Source: Rhynchonema sp. JSB1_4
Lineage: Eukaryota > Nematoda > Chromadorea > Monhysterida > Xyalidae
Reading direction: 5' to 3'
Length of the DNA: 64,000 nt
Assembly: GCA_030248065.1 (NCBI GenBank)
Contig: JASAMV010003144.1
Location: forward strand, 1-64,000
Shown piece by piece: positions 12,087-24,600 of the stretch; within the stretch, counting starts at the first letter, position 1; each line of letters opens with the position of its first letter. The notes below the pieces were generated by a model. It ran no database searches, was not told the DNA's origin, and saw only the letters and a list, made by a program, of their open reading frames with translations. Position numbers and translations under genes: made by a program.

Positions 12087-12146
12087 GTAAAACTGCACAA
12101 TTTCTGTGCGTCAAAAACGGATTCACACAGATGGGTGAAACCTTGT

Positions 12147-12773
12147 TTGAAGGGGGCCTTTGACATCTCAAACAACCTTCAAACGTTGCGCGCATTTAAA
12201 TATTGTTCAGGGCGTTATTAAACTCTCACGTACCAAGAACCCAATCTGCAGCATGCGACCAGGAGATGCACTTCAAGAGGAACATTCAGGAACAAAGTGT
12301 GCCGCGGACCAGCCCAATTGTTACCTGCGCATTCAGGCAAACTGCTTGATCAAAAGGTGTCAAGGCGAATGAATGTTTCGCATGAAACTTGCAACACCGT
12401 TAACTATGAAATTTCGCTTTTCTTTTTAATTCGAATTTCAACGAATTGTTCCAGCGTGACAAGCAGACCTTGAAACATTTTGCAGCCAAGCATGAACAAT
12501 TCGTTGCGATTTGAAATAAAAAGAAAAGCGAAATTCTACGGTGAGGCAGGGGCAAATATCACGCGAAACATTCTGCGCCTTGACCGTCCTTGTCATCTGG
12601 GCTGGTCCACATTTGATTTTGCTCCCGGATGTTCCTCTTGAAGGGCAATCTCCTGGCCGCATGCTGAACGTTAGACCTCTTCGGTGTGTTTGACTTCTGG
12701 GTACATATGACGCCTTGACCACTGTCTAAACACAGGTTTGAAGGGGGTTTGAAATGCGAAAGGGCCCCTTCAA
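12147..12773. repeat. Fold-back element related to 3851-4500
   Basis: The outer ends pair (TTGAAGGGGGCC at 12,147 with GGCCCCTTCAA ending at 12,773), and the central arms around 12,300-12,630 pair strongly. The core sequences (AATTTCGCTTTTCTTTT, AACGAATTGTTCCAGCGTG and a loop with TGAAACAT) are shared with the fold-back at 3851-4500, showing one dispersed family. No gene is credible on either strand here. Confidence 0.8.
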
Positions 12774-13300
12774 TGCTGCTTGCCGGTAAGAATTCGCCGC
12801 AACTGGAGAGATCCAGATTCCCAAACATAGTTGCAGTTGATTTGGCAGACAACAATTTGCTGAATGTAACACCGACAGACCGACAAAGGATAGAGAATAA
12901 AGTAAACCACAGAATGCACACCACATCTGGGCCATCTTTATCAATAATCTGTCTACGTCTATTCATAAAGGCCAGTTTCTCTCCAAGAAACTGCAGGTCT
13001 GGTACACCAAACTATGCGTGTCACCGTAAAAGCATCTTATCTACAGCGGAAAACTGTGGGGCCCAATTTTTTTGCATTATCTTATCGCAAGCCCGCACAA
13101 ACACTCAGTTGTAACCAGTTTGTTTCAACAACACTCAACTGAGTTTAGGAGCGTTTGGTGTTTGGTGGCTTGGTGTTTGAAGGTGAGATGCGAGGTTGCA
13201 ACTCTGCTGTCACTTTTGACAGGTTTTTCCTTGTTAAAACAGCAGGTTGATTTAGATACGTCAACAGTACTGAGTCACATAACTTAAAAATCAAATTATT
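12774..13300. other. Intergenic, upstream of the CHK-like gene
   Basis: No gene recognised. The open minus-strand frame reaching 12,966 has no splice or family support. A good 3' splice-type sequence (ATTATTGCAG ending at 13,304) precedes the next gene. Confidence 0.4.
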
Positions 13301-13304
13301 GCAG
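13295..13304 (+). promoter_or_regulatory. Candidate 3' splice/trans-splice acceptor before the CHK-like ATG
   Basis: ATTATTGCAG ends 44 bases before the ATG at 13,349. In nematodes such an acceptor just upstream of the start codon is often a spliced-leader addition site, or it ends an intron in the 5' UTR. Inference only. Confidence 0.4.
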
Positions 13305-13348
13305 GAAAGTTAAGAATTCAGCCAGAAAAGGCTATCCAAATCCCGAAA

Positions 13349-15474
13349 ATGTCAAGCTCAGGCGGTGATCACCTCGGTGACACTGCGTTCACAATCAGCT
13401 GGCTGAAAACACAGCTCAAGAAATCAATTGGTATCAAGGAAAGCGAAGCAGAAGTGAACAAGTTCACAGCCGAAAGGATAGGTGTCGGACAGGGATACCT
13501 GTCTTTCATCAGTGTGTTCTTGCATTTTCAGAACTCTTTCACCGAATTTACACCACCATAAGATTCTTCGTTTTGCAGTTCGCGTGCAAATGTCCTGGTC
13601 GGGGGCTGCCAAGGATAAAATGCCCTCATCGGTCGTGCTCAAGGTTCGTTTTTAAGAATAGAAGAAATCGGGAGCCCAGAAACAAAAGTTCGAACATCTT
13701 TTTGGTCACAACCTAGGAGACTCGAACATTCCAGATTCCGACATCCGAAACGATCCGAAGCGAAGTGATGGACGACATGAGGGTGAAAAAACACGAAAAT
13801 TCTTTTCATTTGCGTTTTTTTAGCAATCTGTGAAATTACAACTGTTTTTGTTGATTTGAGGAAGCAATGCCGGACAAAACACAAGAGGAGTTGGACGCTA
13901 TGATGGATGACGTATGGTATGAATACGTATATTTTGTATGCTGCTAATTGTCTCGACAACCGTGCTCTTTGAACTTTAATTTTTTAGGATGCCCTTGGCT
14001 CACATGAACGAATGCTACGTGTACGAAATGTTCAAGGTTACATAACTCAACAACGATGGTTGCTTAATAATTTCAAATTGAAAGCACAAAGCAATTCCCA
14101 TTCAGGACAACCCTCCAATCCTGATGCCCAAAGTCTACTATGCTAACACAACATACGATGCGAAAGAACAAGTGGGGGTGCTCGTTATGCAGGCTCGTTG
14201 AATTAAATTTGATATAAAATTGTTACCGGTCAACTAAAAATAGTGCAAACGCATTCCAGGATTTCTGCCAATTGAATGGAGCGCCGGTGAATCTGATTGA
14301 CGGACTCAACCTGGCCAAGCTGACGCAAATCATCGATAATTTGGCATCGATGCACGCGTGGTCCTTGAAACATCAAGGTGCAATTCAAACCATAAAATTA
14401 TATGTCAATGCTTTTTTGCCAAACTATACATGCAACCATGTATTTCGGCTATAGTCGCCACCGTCAATTCAAGTGGTCGACTCCCTACTGTAAATGAGGG
14501 CGAGAAATTATACAACCGATACTATATGGGAGTTGACGACAAGAGTTGACGATCTGAGTTGACGACCGTACACTATAAGCCACTATTTCCTTGTTCCAGG
14601 CCAATGGGAATCAAAATTCACCTTGATGCCCAAGGAAGAAATGGACATGTGGGCTGATTATTTGAAGCAAAATTGGAAGCAGCTTTCAGAGATGGATCCA
14701 GTCAAATTCCCACCCGGAGAACATGATCAAGTGAGAACCAACGGTTTTCTGGGAGCTGGGTACCTACCAATGGTACATGGAACCTTCATTTAAAATGTGT
14801 TTTTCACAGGTTGTATGGGCTGCACACGCCCAAGTGTTGTACGACCTGATATTCGCGTACAAGCCAGAGTTGACTGGTGTACCCCCTGTGCTTGTCCTGG
14901 GAGACATGTGGTCAAACAATCTGTTGTTCGAGAAAGACACCGACAAGCTGTTAGCGTTGATCGACTTCCAGGTTCAATGAGTTTGAATCTTTGCTGATCC
15001 ATTGATTGACTGTTTCAGCTTTGATTTAATTTTAGATCGCTCACCCGGGCAACTGCGTCGAGGATCTCTGCCGTGTTCTGTTCACGAGCACACCCGGTGC
15101 CCTCAGACGACAGCACCAGTCGTACCTGCTCAAGTACTACTACGATCAGTTGACCAAACAACTGGGCCAAACACCACCGTTCACCATGGAGGTCTGTGAA
15201 ACATTAGTTGATCAGTCAATCGATTTTTGCGTTTATGGACACTTCAGAAAGGTCAAAAAGGTTCCAGGGTCTTCAAAAATGCTACGAATTAGCGGCGCCC
15301 TTCGGCTGTGCGTTCTACATAATGATGGTACCGGTAATGACGAAAGGCAAAGTGGTCGAAGGGCCAGACAAAGAGAAAAGAGTGGAGGAGCTGCTTTTGA
15401 GGGCGCGTTTAGCCATCGATGATATATTGCCGTATAGGTCGTTGTATGAAAGGTATGAAACGGAAAGAAAATGA
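13349..15474 (+). CDS. CHK kinase-like protein (DUF1679/EcKinase-related)
   Basis: Member of the aminoglycoside-phosphotransferase-like CHK family, numerous in nematodes and insects, with a presumed small-molecule kinase role. Exons: 13349-13511, 13579-13643, 13861-13916, 13988-14036, 14106-14192, 14260-14377, 14600-14730, 14810-14971, 15036-15191, 15268-15474 (397 aa). Visible motifs are VGQGYLSFI near the N-terminus (glycine-loop-like), PSSVVLK (about 70-76, ATP-contact Lys), MNECYVYEMF, VGVLVMQDF (hinge), GDMWSNN at 254-260 (catalytic loop) and IDFQ at 274-277 (metal-binding Asp). The residue before GD is Leu where His is usual. One intron appears to start with GC (14,193). The C-terminus may instead splice from 15,452 to an acceptor near 15,546 and end at 15,619. 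The substrate is unknown. Confidence 0.86.
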
Positions 15475-15624
15475 TGTCTGGTTGTGGATAGCACACAATT
15501 GTTGCCTTTTTCATATTTTCACTTCTTCTCTCTTGTCTTTCTTCAGGGTAGGTACTGTTCTGTTTATGAAGCTATTTTGTGGTCTCGCTGCAGCTGCAAA
15601 ACTCAAAAATAAGCTTTGAAAATC

Positions 15625-15630
15625 AATAAA
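15625..15630 (+). terminator. Poly(A) signal AATAAA of the CHK-like gene
   Basis: AATAAA lies about 150 bases past the predicted stop and within the gap to the convergent P-glycoprotein gene (stop at 15,692). The two genes are tail-to-tail with very little space, so their 3' UTRs probably meet or overlap. Confidence 0.6.
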
Positions 15631-15691
15631 GATTTCCTTATTGGTATATTGAAAGAGATCGCTAGTCAATGACGAGATCACAAAACTGTGA

Positions 15692-18600
15692 CTACACCAA
15701 GTCCAACTGCTTCCGACACAATTCTTGATACAAACCGCCTTTATTGATCAGGTCATTATGGGTGCCTGAAACATGGGCTGTAATTGTGTTAACCAAGAAG
15801 ATAAGAAAAACGTAAACGCCAATGAACATAATCCACCTTCACAACTAAAGTAAACTGACCCTTTTCGACAACTTGTCCATTTTGCATCACAAATATCTGG
15901 TCAGCGTTCTGTATAGTCGATAGTCGATGTGCGATTGCGATGCACGTGTGTTGGTCGATCGCACGATCAAGTGTCTCTTGTACGATCTGATGTTTCAAAT
16001 TCAGTCTACAACTATGTACGTAATGTGAAATACTGGACTTGATGAAGTGAAGCACTGATGATGGCCCTGTTGATGGACAGGGACATTGCGCATATCTGGT
16101 TTGCCCTTCAATCAATCCTAACAAATCGGCGGTGCACCAGGTCATCATCAGTGTTCGCATTAAAAACTAACAGCAACTTGGTGCCCATAGGGTGTCTCAC
16201 AAATGAAATCAAGAAATCTGTATCAACCATGTCCGATCAATTCTCACCCGTTCGCTCTCCGAATCGAGTGCGCTGGTCGCTTCGTCCAACAACAGAATTA
16301 CCGGTCTGCGAATCAAGGCACGTGCGATCGCTATGCGTTGTTTTTGACCGCCGGACAATTGCGAGCCCAAGTCACCCACCGATGTGTTGTAACCCTGTCG
16401 TATAGTGCAGCATCTTTACGCCACATCATCGGGACCCGCCATTTTTGGTCACTCGGGTCTTCAACAGACTACATAATGACCAAACTCAACCAAATCGTAC
16501 TGACCTGCGGCAGCGTCACAATGAAATCGTGAATGTTGGCCCATTTTGCAGCTTGCACAATTTGCTGTTGCGAAATCGACCCAACATCCAGACCATAGGC
16601 GATATTCTCCCAGACGGACGTGTTGAACAGGATTGGCTCCTGCAGACATGTTGGTGCTGTACATGTTGACATTGCAGCATATTCAGGTTCGAGCAAAAGA
16701 CAAGCACACGAAACGAGCCATATCATGTGTTTTCGGGTGTGACGTGGCCGTCGTTTGGCGCTGACAATAACTTGGTGCACGTCTATGCAAACACACTTCA
16801 TGGCTTATGTAGGACTCTCCGATCCATGAGCGTTCTTACCTGATTCACCGGCACCACAGCTCTGCGCAATTCTTGAATGTTCAAATCACGAATGTCATAG
16901 TCGTCGAGTACCTGACATTTATACTATCTCCTCTCCGTTTGGAAAATAAGAAGAAAATTGAAAACTTATAATCAAACAAAAACCAACGATTTTGCCCGAC
17001 ACTGGCTCATACAGTCTTTGCAGCAGATGAATGATCGTGGACTTGCCACAGCCCGACGGCCCGACGAGTGCTGCCGTTTGACCAGATTTCACCTGAAATT
17101 GCCAGTTATTAAATTGAAGGTGCGATTTGTAAAGTCAAAGGTCACCTTCATTCTGATATCGTTTAGGACGAGCGCTTGCGGTCGGTTTGGATACCGAAAT
17201 TTGAGTGATTTAATTCGAATATTGCCTCGCAGTGGCTGAAATGGGAGTTATTGTCATGATGTTTCGTGTCTAGGAATCGATCGGTATTAACTCTTGGAGT
17301 CGGGATCGAGATTCGGGATTGGAATTGACATTTTCGGGATTCATGTAATGATTGATGAATTCGGGATTCATATGGTGCTGTCATTAGTGAATCAGGGGCG
17401 ATATTCATTTAGAAACATCCATGTTTTGTCAAGACGTGGACGAAAGTGCTAGTTCTTCTGTCAAAAAACTCATGTCATTTAGTGTATTAGTATCTACAAT
17501 GGCAAAAATTTCGGGATTCGTGATTTGGCCGGAAATATTCGGGATTCGGGATCGGGATTGAGCTCTCAGGATAGAGGTCGGATTTATTTTTGAAGTCTCG
17601 GGATCGGGATTCGCGATCTGTATTGAAAACCCCCGCGGTATCCCGAATTCGGGATCGGGATCCCGTTCGAACCCTATTCGTGTCACGGAAGGAGGGATAT
17701 AAAATATTCAGCCATATTATACCACGATCACTCCTTTGTCGGACAGGCAATTGGTGTGAATCGGCTCACTGAGCGTTTTCTCGATCAAATTAAGACTGGT
17801 GAACCCACGCAACAGCTCATTGATGCTCAACAGGCCTTCAAGCACACGGGCGAAGCCAAACGGTACCATCAGACACACACTGCAATCGAGGGTGGACATA
17901 TGCGCCAAAGAATTTACAGTCGTTGTTGGTCAAACATGAAACGGATATATTGTTGTTGCTTTGGGGTTACGTCGCAACTGACGACGACCTGGCGGAATGT
18001 ATGTGGGTTAAAGGTCGAAACGGAGCTAGAAAACGACTCTTGTATTCCTACTGAGTTCATTTTCACATTGCTTCAGTTGGTATTGAGTCAGATTTACTCT
18101 GACTTTCAAGGCAAGAAAATTGTTCTTGAAAAAATTAAAAATTGAAAAAAAAATAAAATTGTATAAGGCCACTGAATATGAGAAATCGACCCTAGAACAA
18201 CAATGAAATATTGGAGTAGCTGATGGTATATATATGAGCGCTACAAAATCATTTCCAACTGACCCCCACATTTGACCAGTGGTCAGTGAGTCGTTGGCCA
18301 TGAACTGTGCTGCAGCGAGCACTGCACACGCGTAGAACACAAACATCAGAATCTTCTGGAAACCGTAACAGCCAGCGCCGACAATTGACAGGCGTTTTTG
18401 GGAACTGAAAATATTCGGTTCTTATGGCTGCTTTTGTGTGATAAATTCGGAGGTCGGTTACGGTCCACGTTTAAAACCAAAGTGTTTTATGTTGAGCAAT
18501 CGTTACATTACGCTACGCGGGCCTCAAAGGGCTCGAATTTCAGAAAGCGAGACGAAAAAGTTTCATGTTCACTTCTCTGGAAACCTGGCTACAACATGTC

Positions 18601-21600
18601 AGGCTTATGGGCACTTGGAGCACAACAATTCTAGCCGAACTGTAAAAGGGACACAATGCGTGACCCTGGTTAATCACATTGATTACCTGACCAAATCCGT
18701 CACCTTCGTTTCGTATCGATCGAGAAATTGGTTTTGGAGCGAGTACGCCTTGACGGTGGTGAAGTGTGTCAAGGCTTCGTTGATGATCTGCATTTGTTTG
18801 AAGCAACAAGCCCTTAATATTTATTTAACTGTCAAAACACAGGGGTTAAAATTAGTTCTGATTGGTTTTCAGTACCTTCGTGCATTCGTCCTCCTTTCGA
18901 CCCAGCCGTTTCTGCCAATTGGCTGTCACGCGCATTTCGATCGATCGCAGTAAGAACATAAGTGCTGCAGTGTTTTTTCAAATTGATAATTTATTGAAAT
19001 AAATTCTATAACGGAAAAAATCAACACTGGAATCCAACCGTAAAGGCCACAGATCACCAATGTGAACGTTGCACTGAACATCAATGAGACGAGCGCAGCG
19101 AGAATACCAGTCATGAAGTTGCCACCCACTTCCGCAAGTTTGAAGGTGGTCAACTGAAACACAAAAGCTGGGCATTGTACTGTATGTACATAGCTTTGCA
19201 TTAAAAAATTCTGCCCGTTTATTTGCCATGCAAAGGCGTGTTTTCACATCAGGCTGTTACGAATGGGCATGATAACAGTGTAAAATTGAACACCATGTTT
19301 CGTTGGGTTTAACTGCGTTTAACATCATGGACCTTAATCAGGCGGTGGGGGGCGCACACCGCCTGTAGTACCATGTATACATATATGTACCTGTCTGACA
19401 CTGGCCGTATCCTTCGTCATTCTCGCATTCAACACAGCCAAATCGTGTTCCGAATCATCGAAGTACGGCAGATTGTTGCTGAGCATGTGTGTGATCAATT
19501 CTAGCTGTAGATTCGTGCTGACGCGATTGCCGTAGTTCATCGTGATGTAGTACTTGGAAACATCAGCTGGTCTGGTCATGATGTTGGTTCATTCATTCTA
19601 AGGAATGATATCAATCAACTCACAGCGAACGTACGAATGCCAATCTGCACCACACACGCAACACACCACAACGAGGCGATCAGGTCTTGAACCGCCAACA
19701 TCTCGTCGTTCGGCAGTGTCAAGGCCTGTGTGAACATTAGAAGGCAGGTAGGGATCACGGAGCCACTAGGTGATCGGATTAGCTGTGTTTGAGCGACGTT
19801 TTGCTGTGCGTTTTTTCCTGGCGCAGAGATTTTTTCAGGTTGGATTATCTTGGACCGCTCTTTTGTTCTCGGTCTGCCCTTGACCTTCTACAAATGCATA
19901 ACATTCTACAGTGTTGATCAGGTCATTATACCGTATCCAATATGCAACCTGCATTTGCGATGTCAACGCTAGTGCCAACGCAATGACACACAGGCCACGA
20001 AGCGTGAGTGCAATGACACAGATGATCAAACGCCACAGATCCGATTTGCGACACAAACGGGACCAGACGCGCGAACGTTTCTGTTGGGACGCTTCGTCGA
20101 CCTGTGCAACATTAGTACATTTTCGTATGCTTGGTGTTGGAACTTGTTCCGGTTCCAGCTCCGGAGTCCGTCGCGTTAGATTGGTTGGTGCAAATCGTCA
20201 AGCAATGCCCAAAATCACCAAACATTAAGCTTCAACCCAACCTCAAAATCCCCGCCCTCCGCATCCGCATCTTCCTCCTCAATCAGCCACATTCCACTCC
20301 TGTAGTTGGTCGACGGTTTCTCCTGCACCGACGATGCCCAGCTTACCACAGAGTCCGTGTCCGAGATTTTGCGGCGCAATTCTGTGACACTTTTTGATTT
20401 CGATTTTTGCTTGAGAAAATGATTGTTGAATGTAATGAAGAGTGAAACACAAACGTTTGCCTGGTCGGCGATGACGCATGCCCTGCGAGCTGCTGGCGCG
20501 TGAACCTGACGAGTGAATATTTTTGCTAGTTTGCCGTTTTTCGGTGTAGATTCTAAGACAATTAGCCTCACCGGTGTCGCTATAACCGCTTTTCGCCGTG
20601 TCATAATCGGATTGTGCACCCGGACCGCTGGCTGATTGTTGATACCCACTCAGGTGGTCACCCCACGAATCGAATTTTGGCGTGGCGGCAGAGTGAAGGG
20701 TTTGGTGCTGCACACAAAAATGAGTGAAGCATTTGTGCCATAAATTCTGACATGTCAACAAGCTTGGTGATCGGAACGCATCTGCCTCTATGCAGCACTT
20801 TCCCGTTGCTACTAGCAATCGTCTAGAGTGGCCAAAATACGCTGGTCAAAATTAGAGACCCCACGCCTGGCAGGCACAGGAGTAATCCAATCCGATCGCC
20901 AAGAGTCCCGATCCCAAACTGTAATGTTTAACGGGACTATAAATACATAAAACCTGTGTCATGGCGTAGAATCGCCCCTTCCGTTCCAGCAATTCGCTTG
21001 GCGATCCGATTTCGACCAAATGTCCCTTGTCCATTACAATCACAATGTCCATGCCCATCACAGTGGTGAGTCGATGTGCTATGGTGAGTGTGGTACGACC
21101 GTGACACGCCTATGCGTATCGGTGGGAAGTTGGTCGGATTCACGAAACGACATCAGAATTATATATATTCATTATTGTATACAAGTCATTATTAATCATT
21201 TCACAAGTTTGCAAAGCTAAATTTTCGAGACTTCAGTGACAAACACAATAACTTTTTCAATCGCTTCCTGCACCAAATGTTCGCTCGTTGTGTCCAGTGC
21301 GCTGGTGGCTTCGTCAAAGATCAGTATCTTCGGATCTCTAATCAGCGCCCTCGCAATTGCCACCCGTTGTTTCTGACCGCCTGACAATTGCACCCCTCGC
21401 TCCCCCGCTTGTGTGTCGATGCCCTGACAAAGTAAGGGGTTTGCAACAAGAAAGAAATCCTGGTCCTAAAATTGTTTTTCACAAACATCCGGAAATCGAC
21501 TGATGAATTCCAGCACATTAGCGTCCCTGAGTGCTTGGTCGAGATCAGCCACTGTTGCATCGGAATTAGCGCACATGATGTTCTCTCTGCAGTCAGGCAA

Positions 21601-24600
21601 AAGTTCTATCTTTCCAGCTTAAACGAGTCTGAAAGTCCTGAGACACTTGCCGTAAAGTTGTGTTAAACAGAACCGGCTGTTGACCAACATAACCAATCTG
21701 TTGACGCAGCCAGTCAACGTTTAGGGTTCGAATGTCCTGATCATCCAGGTACACCTGAACACAAAAAACAGTGAGTTTTTGTTTATAATTTCTTGCCATC
21801 GTACGTATGTACGTAAGTCAACTTTTTAGGTAATAAAATTTCGAAGGATACCTACCCTGCCCGACCAGGGATCGAAGAATCTCAACACGAGTGCGGCCAG
21901 CGTTGATTTGCCCGATCCACTGCCACCGACTATTCCAATCCGACTTCCACCAGGGATGTCGACACTGATATTGGTCAGTACCTGCAAGGGATATTGGATT
22001 AACTGGGTGCTGTATAGACACCGGTCCAGCCGAAACTATTCTCTGCGTCTCTTGGAGCCGACTTACACTGGTATTCGGTCTGGCGGCATAACGAAAGTTG
22101 ACGTTGTCAAATCTGATATCACCTTGAATGTCCCACGGTTTGATTCCACGATACTGAATGTGCTCGACTTTGGGAATCTGCAATGCAATAGTATTTTAGC
22201 CAAATGAGGATTTTAAGTGAAAAGAAATACGAAGGGAAACGAACAATGCTGAACACATCGTGCAGTTCGTTGACACTGCGAAGCGCGAGTGTGAGTGAAT
22301 TCCAGCTGATTTGCAATAACGTCATGTAGAGACAGGTGCCCGAGATGAGAAGGGTGATCTGCAATCGAAAAAACACAATTAAACAGGCTGTCGGTTGTTT
22401 ATGAAACATCAGCCTGTCAGAATATCACTGACTCACCACGAACGTATCACCAGGATCTCCATCGGCGTCAGATTTGGTGGCATACCTGCGTGCATGCGAC
22501 TTTTTCACTTCAAAATATTTGTTTTAAAACTTAGTATGGCTGCATTATTTGATTCAAATGTTCAAAGAATATTTTCAACTCACCAAACGCCAAAAACGAA
22601 TATTAACGATGATATGACCTCAATCAGTCCTTCAATGAACCCCTTCCAGAAACTGCCCCTTCGCGAGATGCGCACTGCGTCGAACAGATGACCCTTGTAT
22701 CTGGGGAAACAAGTTTCACTGGATTGTTTTGTTCATCAAAAGTTAGAATTTACAATTTGATAATTTTATCAAAACATACTTTTCAATAGTCTGTCTCTGT
22801 CCATTGAATGAGAGCACAGTCTTAATGTTAACGAATGCTTCCATGATCAGCTGCGATGCTTCACCCAGTGCTGCTTGCTCGGCTGTGTGGTACATGCTCG
22901 CTTTCTGCAATGCGGAAGTGTGTACATATGTTCGGGGGTGGTGCCATAAACAGTGGATAGGCATAATAACAAGAGAGGTAGGTAATTTGCGTAACTGAGG
23001 ACAAAGAATTTTGCTGTCTTATAAAATGAATTATACAGCAATGTCGGTCGCTACGATCTGCAGCGTCAATGAACTAGGTGGTCACGTTAACGCAAAACCA
23101 CACAGGCTCGATTTATGCTCTTGTGAAACATCACAGTGTATATCTGTTCGAAGTCATCAATTGCACGAAGCTCATGAGGACATATGTATCATAATCGTAC
23201 GTTTAAGCCGATTGATGGTACAGTGTATCTTCGACAAGGGCTATTTGGTGGTGATTTCAAGAACGCCAGAAGCCAAAACTGAAACAATAATAATCAGCTC
23301 ACCGAATGATCCCAAAACAGACACAATATGATCATGGGCACGGCAGGCAGCAGCACGAGCACAACATCGTAGCGAATGGTGGATGCGATCAGCAATGTGA
23401 ATGGCAGATGGAATAGACAACCGATCATTAATTGGGCGCTGTGTGATATGGCACTGTAGATGTTGGATAGATTGCTGCAACGTTCACACGGTTGACACCA
23501 TTAATTTTGATACCAACTTGGTGGGTTGCCAACGTGCGAACGATCCAGTGGTGAAACAGCACTGACTGCGCCACTGTTGACGACCTTGTGAGCAGTGATG
23601 TTTTACGCGAACACAAAACCAGCTCGGGTTTGTTTTAGGGGTCACGTGGCCATCTGGTGCATTTGCACTGACGATGACCTGGTGCACCGCTCGTCTGCGA
23701 GGGCAGGTCGAAACGGGCAACCAAAAACATGCGCTGCACAACTCGTATTGCCCACTGGACGGATATCTTTATTGTTTGTTATTCTGTCAAGGCAAACGAT
23801 GTCACGAATGTCCGATATTTCACAATGGAATGAGCCGTGGCGTGGCGTGGGTCAAACAAAATAAGAAGTGACGATCGAAAAGTCTCATTCAACGTTTTGT
23901 AACAGTGATGTTTCATGATAGCTGGACGTATATGAACCACCCTTACAACACTAACTCCGATAGATTGGCGGTGACGTCAGCAGCAGTGCGTTGTTGCAGC
24001 CATTCAATATCCATGTGAATCACACGCGCCATAAAGTGTATCCGGAATCGGCCCACTTGACGAGCCGCTGTCCAGATCCAGATGTAACGCTGAAAATCGA
24101 GGTGTATGACGGCTGTTTGGATGTGCTGATAAGGTGACCTGGTTTGGTGTCCATAATCTACAAACAAAACCAGGTCTAATCACGAAAAGGGCTCCAGTTG
24201 AAAATCACCTATAATCAGACAAATTGATTCAATGGTAAAAAAGCAAATAAATGGTCTCGCCACGATCTTTACACGTTGAGGTTATGGTATTGTGGCGCGG
24301 TCTCATCCGTAGCTGGACTGCCTTTATGCATTCACTCATTTCCACTGCAAGCCAAAATCTCACTAGATTAATCGACACGCCCACGTTTGGTCCTCGACCG
24401 TTCCGTTTCAACCAAAACACCAACGGAAATCAAATAAATTCAAATAACCTGCTGTTCTAGACACAAACCTAAAAATGGGAGCTCAAATATTGACCAAATA
24501 CTCAAATACGACAAATGAGGTGTGATCTTTGAACTGCTATTCTTTATTCAGTTGAGTTATTGGCGATGACCTGGTGCACCACCTGCGAGCAAACGCAGCA

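Noticed and set aside
12559..12966. 135-codon minus-strand frame
   Set aside because: It covers half of a fold-back element and shows no domain or codon signal.
17429..17750. Arg/Asp/Pro-rich frames on the minus strand
   Set aside because: Translation of the GGGATTCGGGATC repeat inside a P-glycoprotein intron.
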